Source: Niveispirillum sp048066115
GTDB lineage: Bacteria; Pseudomonadota; Alphaproteobacteria; Azospirillales; Azospirillaceae
DNA: 64,000 nt
Direction: 5' to 3'
Assembly: GCF_048066115.1 (NCBI RefSeq)
Contig: NZ_JBLTYX010000003.1
Coordinates: 398,475 to 462,474, forward strand
Shown here: in pieces, positions 18,871 to 26,705 of the stretch
How the letters are laid out: the number at the start of each line of letters is the position of its first letter
Numbering within the stretch: position 1 is the stretch's first letter
Program-made: the position numbers and the translations under genes
Notes under the pieces: generated by a model
What the model was told of the DNA's origin: nothing
Database searches by the model: none
Seen by the model: the letters and a program-made list of their open reading frames with translations, nothing else

Positions 18871-19893
18871 ATGGGCGGCACCACTTTCTCCTTCGGGTAC
18901 AAGAGTTCCGACGTGGACCAGGGCGGCTTCTTCGTGCAGGCCAGCGTGGCCGGCAGCGCGCCGCACACGTTCCAGTTGGATAGCGGTTCCTGCGGCATGA
19001 TCATCGGGCAGAACTATCTGCCCTCGAACCTGAACCTGAACGACTATCCCTGCTTCGGGCCGGGCCAGATGCATTACCTGCCGTCGAACAATATCCGGTC
19101 GGGCACCTGGTACTTCCTGCCCATCAGCCTGATCGACACGCCCTCGGGCAAAACCATCGACAGCAACTGCATGGTGCTGGTCATCAACGATCCGGCCGAT
19201 TTCGGCGGTGGCATGATGGGCGTGGCGGCGCAGGCCTCCTACCCGGCCTACAACGCGCTGTTGAACGCCTATGTCACGGTGGATGACCAGAAGCAGCCGC
19301 TGACGCAGAGCTTCGTGCTGACGCAGCAGGCGGCGATCATCGGCGCCGACCATACCGATCTGGGCTTTCCGGGCTTCCATTATGTGCAGCTGGTGACGCC
19401 GACGGAGCTCCCGCTGGAACCGGCCCAGACCAACCAGGTGCCCATGAACTGGCAGTCCAGCCCGATCTGGTCACCGCCGCAGACCACGTTGACCCTGAAG
19501 GGCAGCGGTGAGGCACAGCCAGCCAGCGCCAGCGCCAATTTCATGATGGATACCGGCATCAACCAGATGCTGATGGTGGCGCCTGACAGCTTCATCCCGG
19601 CCAATGCGCTGGAAAGCGGCACCGGGCAGCGGCAGTTCGTGCCCAATATCGGCACGCAGATCGGCATCGAGCTGCTGGGACTGGGCGGTGCGCAGCTGCT
19701 GTCCTATACGTTCACGGTGGACAGCCCGGCGGCAACGACCCCGCCGGAGACGCCGGCGGATGTGGTCTATCTGGGCCAGTCGACCAACGCGGCCGATCCC
19801 TACAAGGTGAATGTCGGCATCCACCCGCTGCGCAGCCATCTCTACATGTACGACTACGCCGCCGGCCTGATCGGCTTCGCCCCCATCGCGTGA
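18871..19893 (+). CDS. pepsin-like (bilobed) aspartic protease homologue
   Basis: A 340-residue protein with two Asp-(Ser/Thr)-Gly motifs 190 residues apart: FQLDSGSCGMIIG (Asp37) and FMMDTGINQ (Asp227). Pepsin-family lobes have a similar spacing (about 183). The C-terminus LRSHLYMYDYAAGLIGFAP resembles the closing strand of pepsins (FxRxYYxVFDxxxxxIGFAP). No signal peptide is visible, as in the cytoplasmic shewasins. A flap Tyr cannot be assigned by eye, and a resemblance to the DUF3443 group, which also has a VDTGSSG-like motif, is an alternative. The ATG is preceded by GGGAG at 7-base spacing. Stand-alone gene. Confidence 0.65.
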   Translation: MGGTTFSFGYKSSDVDQGGFFVQASVAGSAPHTFQLDSGSCGMIIGQNYLPSNLNLNDYPCFGPGQMHYLPSNNIRSGTWYFLPISLIDTPSGKTIDSNCMVLVINDPADFGGGMMGVAAQASYPAYNALLNAYVTVDDQKQPLTQSFVLTQQAAIIGADHTDLGFPGFHYVQLVTPTELPLEPAQTNQVPMNWQSSPIWSPPQTTLTLKGSGEAQPASASANFMMDTGINQMLMVAPDSFIPANALESGTGQRQFVPNIGTQIGIELLGLGGAQLLSYTFTVDSPAATTPPETPADVVYLGQSTNAADPYKVNVGIHPLRSHLYMYDYAAGLIGFAPIA

Positions 19894-19913
19894 ACGGGCG
19901 GTGACGAAGCCTA

Positions 19914-19945
19914 CCGGCCCTGTCACCCGGATCGGGCAGGGCCGG
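19914..19945. terminator. hairpin between convergent genes
   Basis: CCGGCCCTG / CAGGGCCGG, a 9-bp stem with a 14-base loop, in the 58-bp gap between the protease homologue and the membrane protein gene. No T-tract, so it is either a weak terminator or an mRNA-end stabiliser. Confidence 0.5.
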
Positions 19946-19951
19946 AGCGGA

Positions 19952-20293
19952 TCAGAACAGCAGCGTTTCCGGATCGGGCATGGGCCGGTCGTCGATGGCT
20001 TTCAGCAGGCTGTTGATCGACCGGATCAGCCACCAGATGCTGACGATGAAGATGACCAGCACGCCGATGAAGATGAAGGTGGTGACGAAGCCGATGCACA
20101 GGCCCAGCACGCCCAGCCAGAAACCGCGGATGTAATAGGTGAAATGCGTCTCCCACAGGGTGCCGCGTACGTCTGCCCGCTTCAGATAGGCGATGATCAC
20201 ACCGATCAGGCCGAAACCCACGATGGTCAGCAGGTTGATGATCACCACCAGCATGCGCGCGCTTCTGTGCCGCCCCTCGTCCGAATAATCCAT
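19952..20293 (-). CDS. small membrane protein, DUF4870-like
   Basis: A 113-residue protein with three hydrophobic helices (about 14-38, 58-80 and 72-92 as one long hairpin). The N-terminal GRHRSARMLVVIINLLTIVGFGLIGVI and the HFTYYIRGFWLG segment resemble the DUF4870/TIC20-like family of small integral membrane proteins of unknown function. It is downstream of and on the same strand as the RTX exoprotein genes, about 80 bp away; no functional link is evident. Confidence 0.7.
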   Translation of the reverse strand: MDYSDEGRHRSARMLVVIINLLTIVGFGLIGVIIAYLKRADVRGTLWETHFTYYIRGFWLGVLGLCIGFVTTFIFIGVLVIFIVSIWWLIRSINSLLKAIDDRPMPDPETLLF

Positions 20294-20370
20294 GGCTTAC
20301 CCCTACTTGTCCTGGTTGCAAGCCGCCATGGAAACCTTTTGCGACCGGCGATGCAAGTGGGGCCTTGCCG

Positions 20371-23300
20371 TCACCAGTAGCCGCCATTGTCCGGCCCCCA
20401 GTTGCTGGCGGACCCCAGGATGGCCAGATCCGTGGGCGGGGCATCGGGGACGCCGCCATCCAGGCTGTAGGCCAACCGCCCCTCCGCCCTTCCATTGGTG
20501 ATGAAATGCCGGACCAGGGCGGCATGGTCCAGGCCGAAGGCGGCGAACAGGTCGCCATTCAGGGCGGCATAGGCCTCGGCACTGAAGCCCAGCGTGGCCC
20601 GTCCCTCCGCCCTGCCATTATTGATGAAATGCGCCACCAGCGCCTGTTCGTTCAACCCGAAGGCGGCGAACAGGTCGGGGTTCAGGGCGGCATAGGCCTC
20701 CGCATCGAAGCCGGATGCCAGCCGCCCCTCGCCGTTGCCATGGAACATGTAATGTTCGACCAGCACCTGGCGGCTCAGCCCGAAGGCGTTGAACAGGTCG
20801 GGGTTAAGGGCCGCATAGGCGACCGCGTCGAACCCGTCCGCCGGCCGCCCCTCATAAACGCCGTTGCCGATGTAATGCTGGCGCAGCGCCGCTTCGTTCA
20901 GCCCGAACAGGCGGTACAGGTCCGGGTTCTGCGCGGCATAGGCCTCCGCATCGAAACCCTGGGCGATGCGCCCTTCTGCCCTGCCATTGGTGATGTAATG
21001 CGACAGCAGGCGCGCATCGTCGCCGCCGAAGAACCGGTCCAGGTCGCCATTCATGGCGCGATAGGCCGACAGGCTGAAATCCGCCTGGAAATCATCGTTC
21101 AGCACGGTGAAGGCGTTGCGGGCGCTGTCGCCGCCGGTGGTCAGCAGGGCGCCTTGTACCGTGCTGACTGTGCCGATGATGCGGGCATCCGTTCCCCGTA
21201 CCGTATCGCCCAGCTCGTAAGGCACCCTGATCAATGTGCTGGTCGCCCCGGCGGCGATGGTGAAGCTGCCGGTGAACAGGGGCGTGGAGGCGCTTTCCGC
21301 CTGGGCGGTGAAGGTGAAGCGCACCGGTTCCGCCGCGACAGTGGACAGGTTCACGGTATAGAGCAGGTTCAGCGGTGTGGCATTCGTCGTGGGCATGCCG
21401 ACCACCCGCCCATCGACGATGATCGGCGTATCGCCCCGGTTGCCCTCCGGCGCGTAGCCGCCATCGATGGTCAGGATGGGGACATTGGTGGTGGCGACCG
21501 TCACCACCCGGTCGGCAAATTGCAGCCTTTCCACCCCGACCAGGATGTCGGTGCCATCCACCCCGCCGCCATGGCGGACCGTCGTGATGCCATTGATGGT
21601 GGTGACGGTGTAGGTGGTGGAATTGCCACTGAAGAGCGCCGTGTCGGTGCCGGCCCCGCCATAAAGCCGGTCATTGCCGCCCCCGCCGGTCAGCGTGTCG
21701 TCGCCCCCCTCTCCGAACAGGCGGTTGACCCCGACATTGCCGCGCAGGATATCGCCGGCCGATCCGCCGAACAGGTCGGATGCGGTGCTGCCGTCGGTCT
21801 CGCGCGTCACGGCACTGGTCTGGGTGGCCAGCACGATGTCGGCGGGTGTGATAAGGCCGCGATCAGTGCGCAGCGCCACTCCGCCGCCCACATCCCAGGG
21901 CAGGGTGCTGCGGATGAAGGTGGTGGCCACGCCGTTGACCCGCGCCGATTCGGCCAGCAGCAGGAAGGTCTCGAAACTGCTGATGCCCAGGGCGGACAGG
22001 TCCAGCCGGTCGCTGCCCGGCGTGAAGTCGGTGATGACGTCGCGCCCGTCCATATAGGTGATGATGAAACTGTCGCGCCCCGCCCCGCCGACCATCGTGT
22101 CATTGTTGCCGCTATAGATCGGGCTGCCCTGGTCCATCAGCACATCATCGCCATCCCCGCCCAGCAGCCGTTCCGATACGGCCCCGCCGATCAGCGTGTC
22201 ATTGCCCGCCGCCCCGATCAGCCCGCCATTGCCGCCGCTGGACACCAGCTGCCGTCCCGGCTGGTCGGCGGCATAGGTGAAATCATCGGCGCGCAGCCGA
22301 TCGCGGGTGATGTTCAGGCTGAGCAGGGTGTTGCCGACATTGAAGGTGCCGTTGGTGCCCGGCGTCAGCCCCATGATGGTGCGCAGCATGTCGAAGCTGG
22401 CGATGCCCATGGCGGAGATGTCGATCTTGTCCAGCCCCTGCTGGAAATCCACGATGGTGGTGGTGGCCGGGGAGTTGAGGTCGGCCAGCACGAAAATGTC
22501 GCGCCCCAGCCCGCCAGACATCGTCTCCTGCCCGCCGCCGGAATAGAGGATGTCGTCCCCCTGTTCGCCGAACATGCGCTCGGCGAAGGTGCCGCCATGC
22601 AACCGGTCATTGGCCCGCCCGCCGAACAGGTCGGTCTGGAACCCGCCATAAAGCTCCAGCGGCGTGGTGATGTTGGCGAAGATGAAATCGGCCGGCACCA
22701 CCCGCGACCGTTCCACGCCGTCGAACACCAGTGTGGTCTGTCCGCCGCGCATCAGGTTGATGGCCGAACTGTCGGTGCCGTTATAGTCGGAATTGAACAG
22801 GAAGCTGACGGCATTCCAGCTGCCGATACCATAGGCGGTGAGGTCGATCTTGTCGGTGCCCGGCGTGAAATCCAGGATGCGGTGGGTGCTGAACCCGCCG
22901 GCCGCTGCCGGGACGAAGACATCCTGTCCCGCCCCGCCGCGCGCATCATCGAACCCGCCGCGCAGCACCAGCCGGTCATTGCCGGCCCCGCCGATCATGC
23001 TGTCATCGCCCAGGCTGCCATCCAGCGTGTCGTTGCCCGACCCGCCCACCAGATCGTCCGGTCCGGTCCCTCCAACCAAGTTGCGGGCACCACTATCGGC
23101 CGCGAACACGAAATCGGCAGCGGTCAGGGTGGAGAGCGGCCGGTTGATGATCAGCGCGGCGTAACCGTTGGTGGCGCGCAGTTCGAACCGCGTATTGTCC
23201 GCACTCTCCTCCCGCAGGAACAGGCGGGCGGTGGCGAAGTCGCTGATGCCGGTCGCCGACAGGTCGATCCGGTCCTCACCCTGGGTGAAGTCGGTGATCA

Positions 23301-23568
23301 CCGACGGAGGTGCGAAATAATCCTGGCCCTCGGCCCGTGGCACGAACAGGTCGCGGCCCGCTCCGCCGGTCAGCGTGTCGAACGACCCGCCGATCAGCAC
23401 ATCGTCGCCCGCCTCCCCGAACAGCGCGTCCCAGCCTTCCCCACCCACCAGCGTGTCATTGCCGGCCCCGCCGCGCAGGGTATCGTTGCCGCCGCCGCCA
23501 TGGATGCTGTCATGCGCGGCGTCCCCTGTCAGGGCTTCGGGATTGCTCCCGCCGATGATGCTGGCCAA
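20371..23568 (-). CDS. RTX-type calcium-binding exoprotein with five C-terminal 41-residue repeats
   Basis: About 1065 residues. Residues 1-750 alternate clusters of RTX nonapeptides (GGxGxDxLxG) with four copies of a serralysin-like segment (for example ILDFTPGTDKIDLTAYGI), each ending an approximately 145-residue unit. A degenerate Calx-beta-like region follows, then five 41-residue repeats (core FDAEAYAALNPDL..AFG...HYI.NGRAEGR) and a Gly/Asn-rich end. It should fold on Ca2+ outside the cell, probably after type I export, but no exporter gene is in the window. The start is TTG at 23568 because GGGGAGG precedes it by 6 bases and the longer frame encodes repeat DNA. Confidence 0.88.
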   Translation of the reverse strand: MASIIGGSNPEALTGDAAHDSIHGGGGNDTLRGGAGNDTLVGGEGWDALFGEAGDDVLIGGSFDTLTGGAGRDLFVPRAEGQDYFAPPSVITDFTQGEDRIDLSATGISDFATARLFLREESADNTRFELRATNGYAALIINRPLSTLTAADFVFAADSGARNLVGGTGPDDLVGGSGNDTLDGSLGDDSMIGGAGNDRLVLRGGFDDARGGAGQDVFVPAAAGGFSTHRILDFTPGTDKIDLTAYGIGSWNAVSFLFNSDYNGTDSSAINLMRGGQTTLVFDGVERSRVVPADFIFANITTPLELYGGFQTDLFGGRANDRLHGGTFAERMFGEQGDDILYSGGGQETMSGGLGRDIFVLADLNSPATTTIVDFQQGLDKIDISAMGIASFDMLRTIMGLTPGTNGTFNVGNTLLSLNITRDRLRADDFTYAADQPGRQLVSSGGNGGLIGAAGNDTLIGGAVSERLLGGDGDDVLMDQGSPIYSGNNDTMVGGAGRDSFIITYMDGRDVITDFTPGSDRLDLSALGISSFETFLLLAESARVNGVATTFIRSTLPWDVGGGVALRTDRGLITPADIVLATQTSAVTRETDGSTASDLFGGSAGDILRGNVGVNRLFGEGGDDTLTGGGGNDRLYGGAGTDTALFSGNSTTYTVTTINGITTVRHGGGVDGTDILVGVERLQFADRVVTVATTNVPILTIDGGYAPEGNRGDTPIIVDGRVVGMPTTNATPLNLLYTVNLSTVAAEPVRFTFTAQAESASTPLFTGSFTIAAGATSTLIRVPYELGDTVRGTDARIIGTVSTVQGALLTTGGDSARNAFTVLNDDFQADFSLSAYRAMNGDLDRFFGGDDARLLSHYITNGRAEGRIAQGFDAEAYAAQNPDLYRLFGLNEAALRQHYIGNGVYEGRPADGFDAVAYAALNPDLFNAFGLSRQVLVEHYMFHGNGEGRLASGFDAEAYAALNPDLFAAFGLNEQALVAHFINNGRAEGRATLGFSAEAYAALNGDLFAAFGLDHAALVRHFITNGRAEGRLAYSLDGGVPDAPPTDLAILGSASNWGPDNGGYW

Positions 23569-23672
23569 TGCCGCCTCCCCATCTGCTGGACGCCGCCTTT
23601 GGCGCCATCCTCTAAACGGGATTATGGCGGACGGGGGCGAGTCAAAGCCGTGACAACGGCCCTGCAGGCAGC
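23569..23672 (-). promoter_or_regulatory. leader of the first RTX gene
   Basis: About 100 bases between the terminator of the preceding exoprotein gene and the TTG start. It carries the GGGGAGG ribosome site. No convincing -35/-10 pair was identified. Confidence 0.3.
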
Positions 23673-23699
23673 AAAAAGGCCGGGCGTCGCCGCCCGGCC
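23673..23699 (-). terminator. intrinsic terminator between the two RTX genes
   Basis: On the minus strand GGCCGGGCG / CGCCCGGCC with a short loop is followed by TTTTT. It separates transcription of the upstream exoprotein gene from the next one. Confidence 0.85.
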
Positions 23700-23718
23700 C
23701 ATGCGGAAATGCGCGTGA

Positions 23719-23853
23719 TACCAGATCCCGGTGAGTGAAGCTCATCGGGATCTGGTACGGCGGCGACTGCCGCCGCGCCGCACGTGCGGCGTAGCCAAGC
23801 CGCCGGATGGCGGCGCTGGCGATTGAAGCCCGGTGATCGGTTACGATCACCGG
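23719..23853 (+). repeat. structured intergenic element, copy 2 (with extra 3' hairpin)
   Basis: Outer hairpin TACCAGATCCCGGTGA / TCATCGGGATCTGGTA, helix B CGGCGGC-GACT-GCCGCCG, helix C CGCCGC-ACGT-GCGGCG, linker TAGCCAAGCC, helix D GCCGCC-GGAT-GGCGGC, tail GGCGATTGAAG, then a further hairpin CCGGTGATCG / CGATCACCGG. It overlaps the last few codons of the frameshifted exoprotein frame, whose inferred original stop (23875) lies about 20 bases outside the element. Confidence 0.85.
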
Positions 23854-25871
23854 GACACGGTATGAATGGTTGGGTCAGAACCCGTCATCCAGCAGGCCCA
23901 GCAGGGCCATGGGGCCGCGGCAGGGGTGGAATTCTCGGTGAAGGCCGGCCGTCCCTCCGCCTTGCCATTGCTGATATAGTGGCTGATCAGGGCGCTGTGG
24001 TTCAGCCCGAAGGCGCTGAACAGATCGGGGTTCAGGGCCGCATAGGTTTCCGCATCGAACCCGTCGACCGGACGGCCCTCGGCCCGGCCGTTCTTGATGT
24101 AATGGTCGATCAGGCTGGCCGCGTTCAGACCGAAAGCCCGGTACAGGTCGCCGTTCTGGGCGGCATAGGCCTCGACATCGAAGCCCGTGGCCACCCGTCC
24201 TTCCGCCCGGCCGTTGCTGATATAATGGCTGATCAGGGTGGCATGGTTGGTACCGAACGCGGTGAACAGGTCGGGGTTCAGCGCGGCATAGGCATCGGCA
24301 TCGAACCCTTCGGCCAGCCGTCCCTCCGCCTTGCCATTCGTGCGGTAATGGCTGGCCAGGGCATCGGCATTCAGACCGAAGGCAGTGTAAAGGTCGGGAT
24401 TCAGTGCCGCATAGGCCTCGGCGTCGAACCCGCTGGTGGCCCGGCCTTCCGCCTTGCCGTTGGTGATGTAATGGCGGACATAGGCGGCGTCATCGGTGCC
24501 GAAAGCGGATATCAGGTCGGGGTTCAGGGCGCGGTAGGCGGCGAGTGTGAAGGCGGCGGCGCTATCATCGTCCAGGATTTTTCCAGTGGCACTGATCGTG
24601 CCACCGATATTGCCACCACCGACCAGGGTGGCTCCGCTGACATTCGACAGGGTCAGGATGACGGTCTCGTCCGCCTCCGCCTTGGTGTCGCCGCTCACCA
24701 GCACCTCGATGGTGGCAGAGGTCGCACCGGCTGCGATGGTGATGGCATGGTTCACAAAGCTATAGTCACTGCCCGCCATCGCTGTGCCACCCGACCTGTG
24801 CGCCGTGAAGGTGACAGGTGCGAACGATGCCTCCGACAACGTGACCGTATAAAGCAGGGAAGCCGTGCCGGACGCCCCCTCCTTCACCGCGCCCCCGGTG
24901 AAGGATAGGGTCGGTACGGCGGTCGAGATCGTCTGGTCCGTGAATGCCAGATATTCGACACCGTTCAGGATGTCTATCTCGCCGGAAGCGTGGCGGACGA
25001 TCGTCAGCTCGTTTTGCCTGGTAATCGTGTAGCGTGCCCGGATATCGGTGAACAAGGCGACGTCGATGCCCGCCCCACCGGTCAGCCGGTCGTTGCCAGC
25101 GCCCCCGGCCAGCATATCGTTGCCGGCCCCGCCATCCAGCGTATCGTTACCGCCAAACCCATCCAGGCGATCATTGCCGGCCCCTCCCGTCAGGGAATGG
25201 ACGATGGTAGAAAGTGGCGCCAAGCCCTTGAAATTATAGGCGGTCAGGCTGCCGGCCTGCACGCCGGTCATGCGCAGGATCGGCGTGAAGCTATAACCGA
25301 ACAGGTTCATCCCGCCGTCATAATCGGCCTCCAGCACCGTGTCGGCCCCGTTCTGCACCAGCCGCAGGTGGTTGTCGAACAGGTTGCCGCCAAGAGTGTC
25401 CGCGAAGACGTTGGTGCCGGACGGCAGCATGTCAACGATGTCGCCGCCGGCACCGGCCGTGAAGTCGGTGACGATGCTGACCGCGCCGGAGGTGACGTTG
25501 TGGAACTGGATCGTATCGACGCCACTGCCACCCGTGATGGTGTTGCCGGAGGCGTAGATACGGAATTCATCATTGCCGGCGCCCCCGTCGATCCGGTTGG
25601 CACCGCTGAAATCCACGACCAGGTCGTTGCCGTCGCCGCCCTGGATGCTGTCATTGCCGGCGTCGCCAAATATCGTATCGTCGCCCAGGCTGCTGATCAG
25701 CGTGTCGGTGCCAAAACCACCGTACAGGAAGTCGTTACCTTCGCCGCCGTCGATCTGGTCATCCCCGGTACTGCCGTCCAGGTTGTCGTTTCCACCCAGG
25801 CCGGTGATCGTGTCACCCTCAACGCCACCCACCAGCGTGTCCCCGTTGGACGTACCCGTCAGAGCCGGTAT
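23847..25871 (-). pseudogene. RTX/Calx-beta exoprotein gene, probably damaged at both ends
   Basis: About 674 codons: RTX nonapeptide clusters (about 10-115 and 225-270), a Calx-beta domain (about 330-435, GTASLLYTVTLSEASFAP...VILTLSNVSG) and five 41-residue repeats. Coding sequence clearly continues upstream of the first conventional start (GTG 25832) through ALTGTSNGDTL to an ATA codon at 25871, sitting 7 bases after AGGA where an ATG is expected; an ATG at 25876 is one base out of frame. At the 3' end the frame gives a Trp/Cys-rich tail, whereas another frame reads MALLGLLDDGF then stop (23910-23875), matching the end of the 33-37 kb paralogue. It may still be translated from GTG. Confidence 0.75.
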
Positions 25872-25972
25872 GACATCTTCCTGTCGTCGATTTAAGGTCT
25901 ATGATCCTATCACCACTTGAAAGACGCATATAGGTTGGAGCGATTTTAAGAAATTGCGCACCTTTATATGAC
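25872..25972 (-). promoter_or_regulatory. AT-rich leader of the second RTX gene
   Basis: About 100 bases, notably AT-richer than the surroundings, between the pyrophosphatase terminator and the RTX gene. A TATATG hexamer is a candidate -10 on the minus strand but no good -35 is at 16-18 bp, so no specific promoter is called. Confidence 0.3.
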
Positions 25973-26000
25973 AAAGGCCGGGCGCTGCCGCCCGGCCTTT
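25973..26000 (-). terminator. intrinsic terminator after the pyrophosphatase gene
   Basis: AAAGGCCGGGCG / CGCCCGGCCTTT, a 12-bp stem with a 4-base loop, 33 bases beyond the ppa stop on the minus strand; the T-run is short. Confidence 0.8.
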
Positions 26001-26033
26001 GCAAGTTCGCAGTGCTGGTGCCAGCGGAAAGGC

Positions 26034-26567
26034 TCAGCCTTCCTTCTGGAACCGCTCCACGCTTTCCTCGATCAGCTTGGCAGCGACGTCGGCCTCGTCC
26101 CAGCGGACGATGCGGACCCACTTGCCGTGCTCCAGATCCTTGTAATGCTCGAAGAAGTGGGCGATCTGCTCGACCAGGATCTGCGGCAGCTGACGGTAGC
26201 TGGTGATGTCCTTGTAGAACGGGTGCAGCTTGTCCACCGGCACGGCCAGGATCTTCTCATCCATGCCCGCGTCGTCTTCCATGATCAGCACGCCGATGGG
26301 GCGCGAGCGCAGGACGACGCCGGGGACCACGGGGGTCGTGCCCACCACCATCACGTCGATCGGGTCGCCATCCAGGGCCAGGCTGTGCGGCACGAAGCCG
26401 TAATTGGCCGGATAGAACATGGCGGTGTGCAGGAAACGGTCGACGTAGAGCGCGCCGCTGTCCTTGTCCAGCTCGTACTTCACGGGCTGGCCGCCCTGCG
26501 GGATCTCGATGACGACATTGATGTCCCAGGGCGGGTTCTTGCCGACGGGGATCTTGGTGATGTCCAT
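26034..26567 (-). CDS. ppa: inorganic pyrophosphatase (family I)
   Basis: A 177-residue soluble enzyme hydrolysing pyrophosphate to two phosphates, pulling biosynthetic reactions forward. Family I signatures: the active-site segment DGDPIDVMVV with its metal-binding Asp residues, KYELDKDSGALYVDRFL, FYPANYGFVP and FFEHYKDLE. Length matches E. coli Ppa (176). The start at 26567 (MDITKIPVG) follows GAAGG; the open frame extends to 26678 but the extra part is not conserved-looking. Single gene with its own terminator. Confidence 0.97.
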   Translation of the reverse strand: MDITKIPVGKNPPWDINVVIEIPQGGQPVKYELDKDSGALYVDRFLHTAMFYPANYGFVPHSLALDGDPIDVMVVGTTPVVPGVVLRSRPIGVLIMEDDAGMDEKILAVPVDKLHPFYKDITSYRQLPQILVEQIAHFFEHYKDLEHGKWVRIVRWDEADVAAKLIEESVERFQKEG

Positions 26568-26705
26568 GGCACGGGCCTTCTTGGCAACTGAACAGTGGTA
26601 AATCGCGGCGATCCTAGCCGAGTGCAGGTGCGAAATGAAGGTTCCGGAAGGATGGTCCCCTGTGCATTTCCGCCGCATCTACCAAGGTCGTAGGCCCGAT
26701 CCGGG

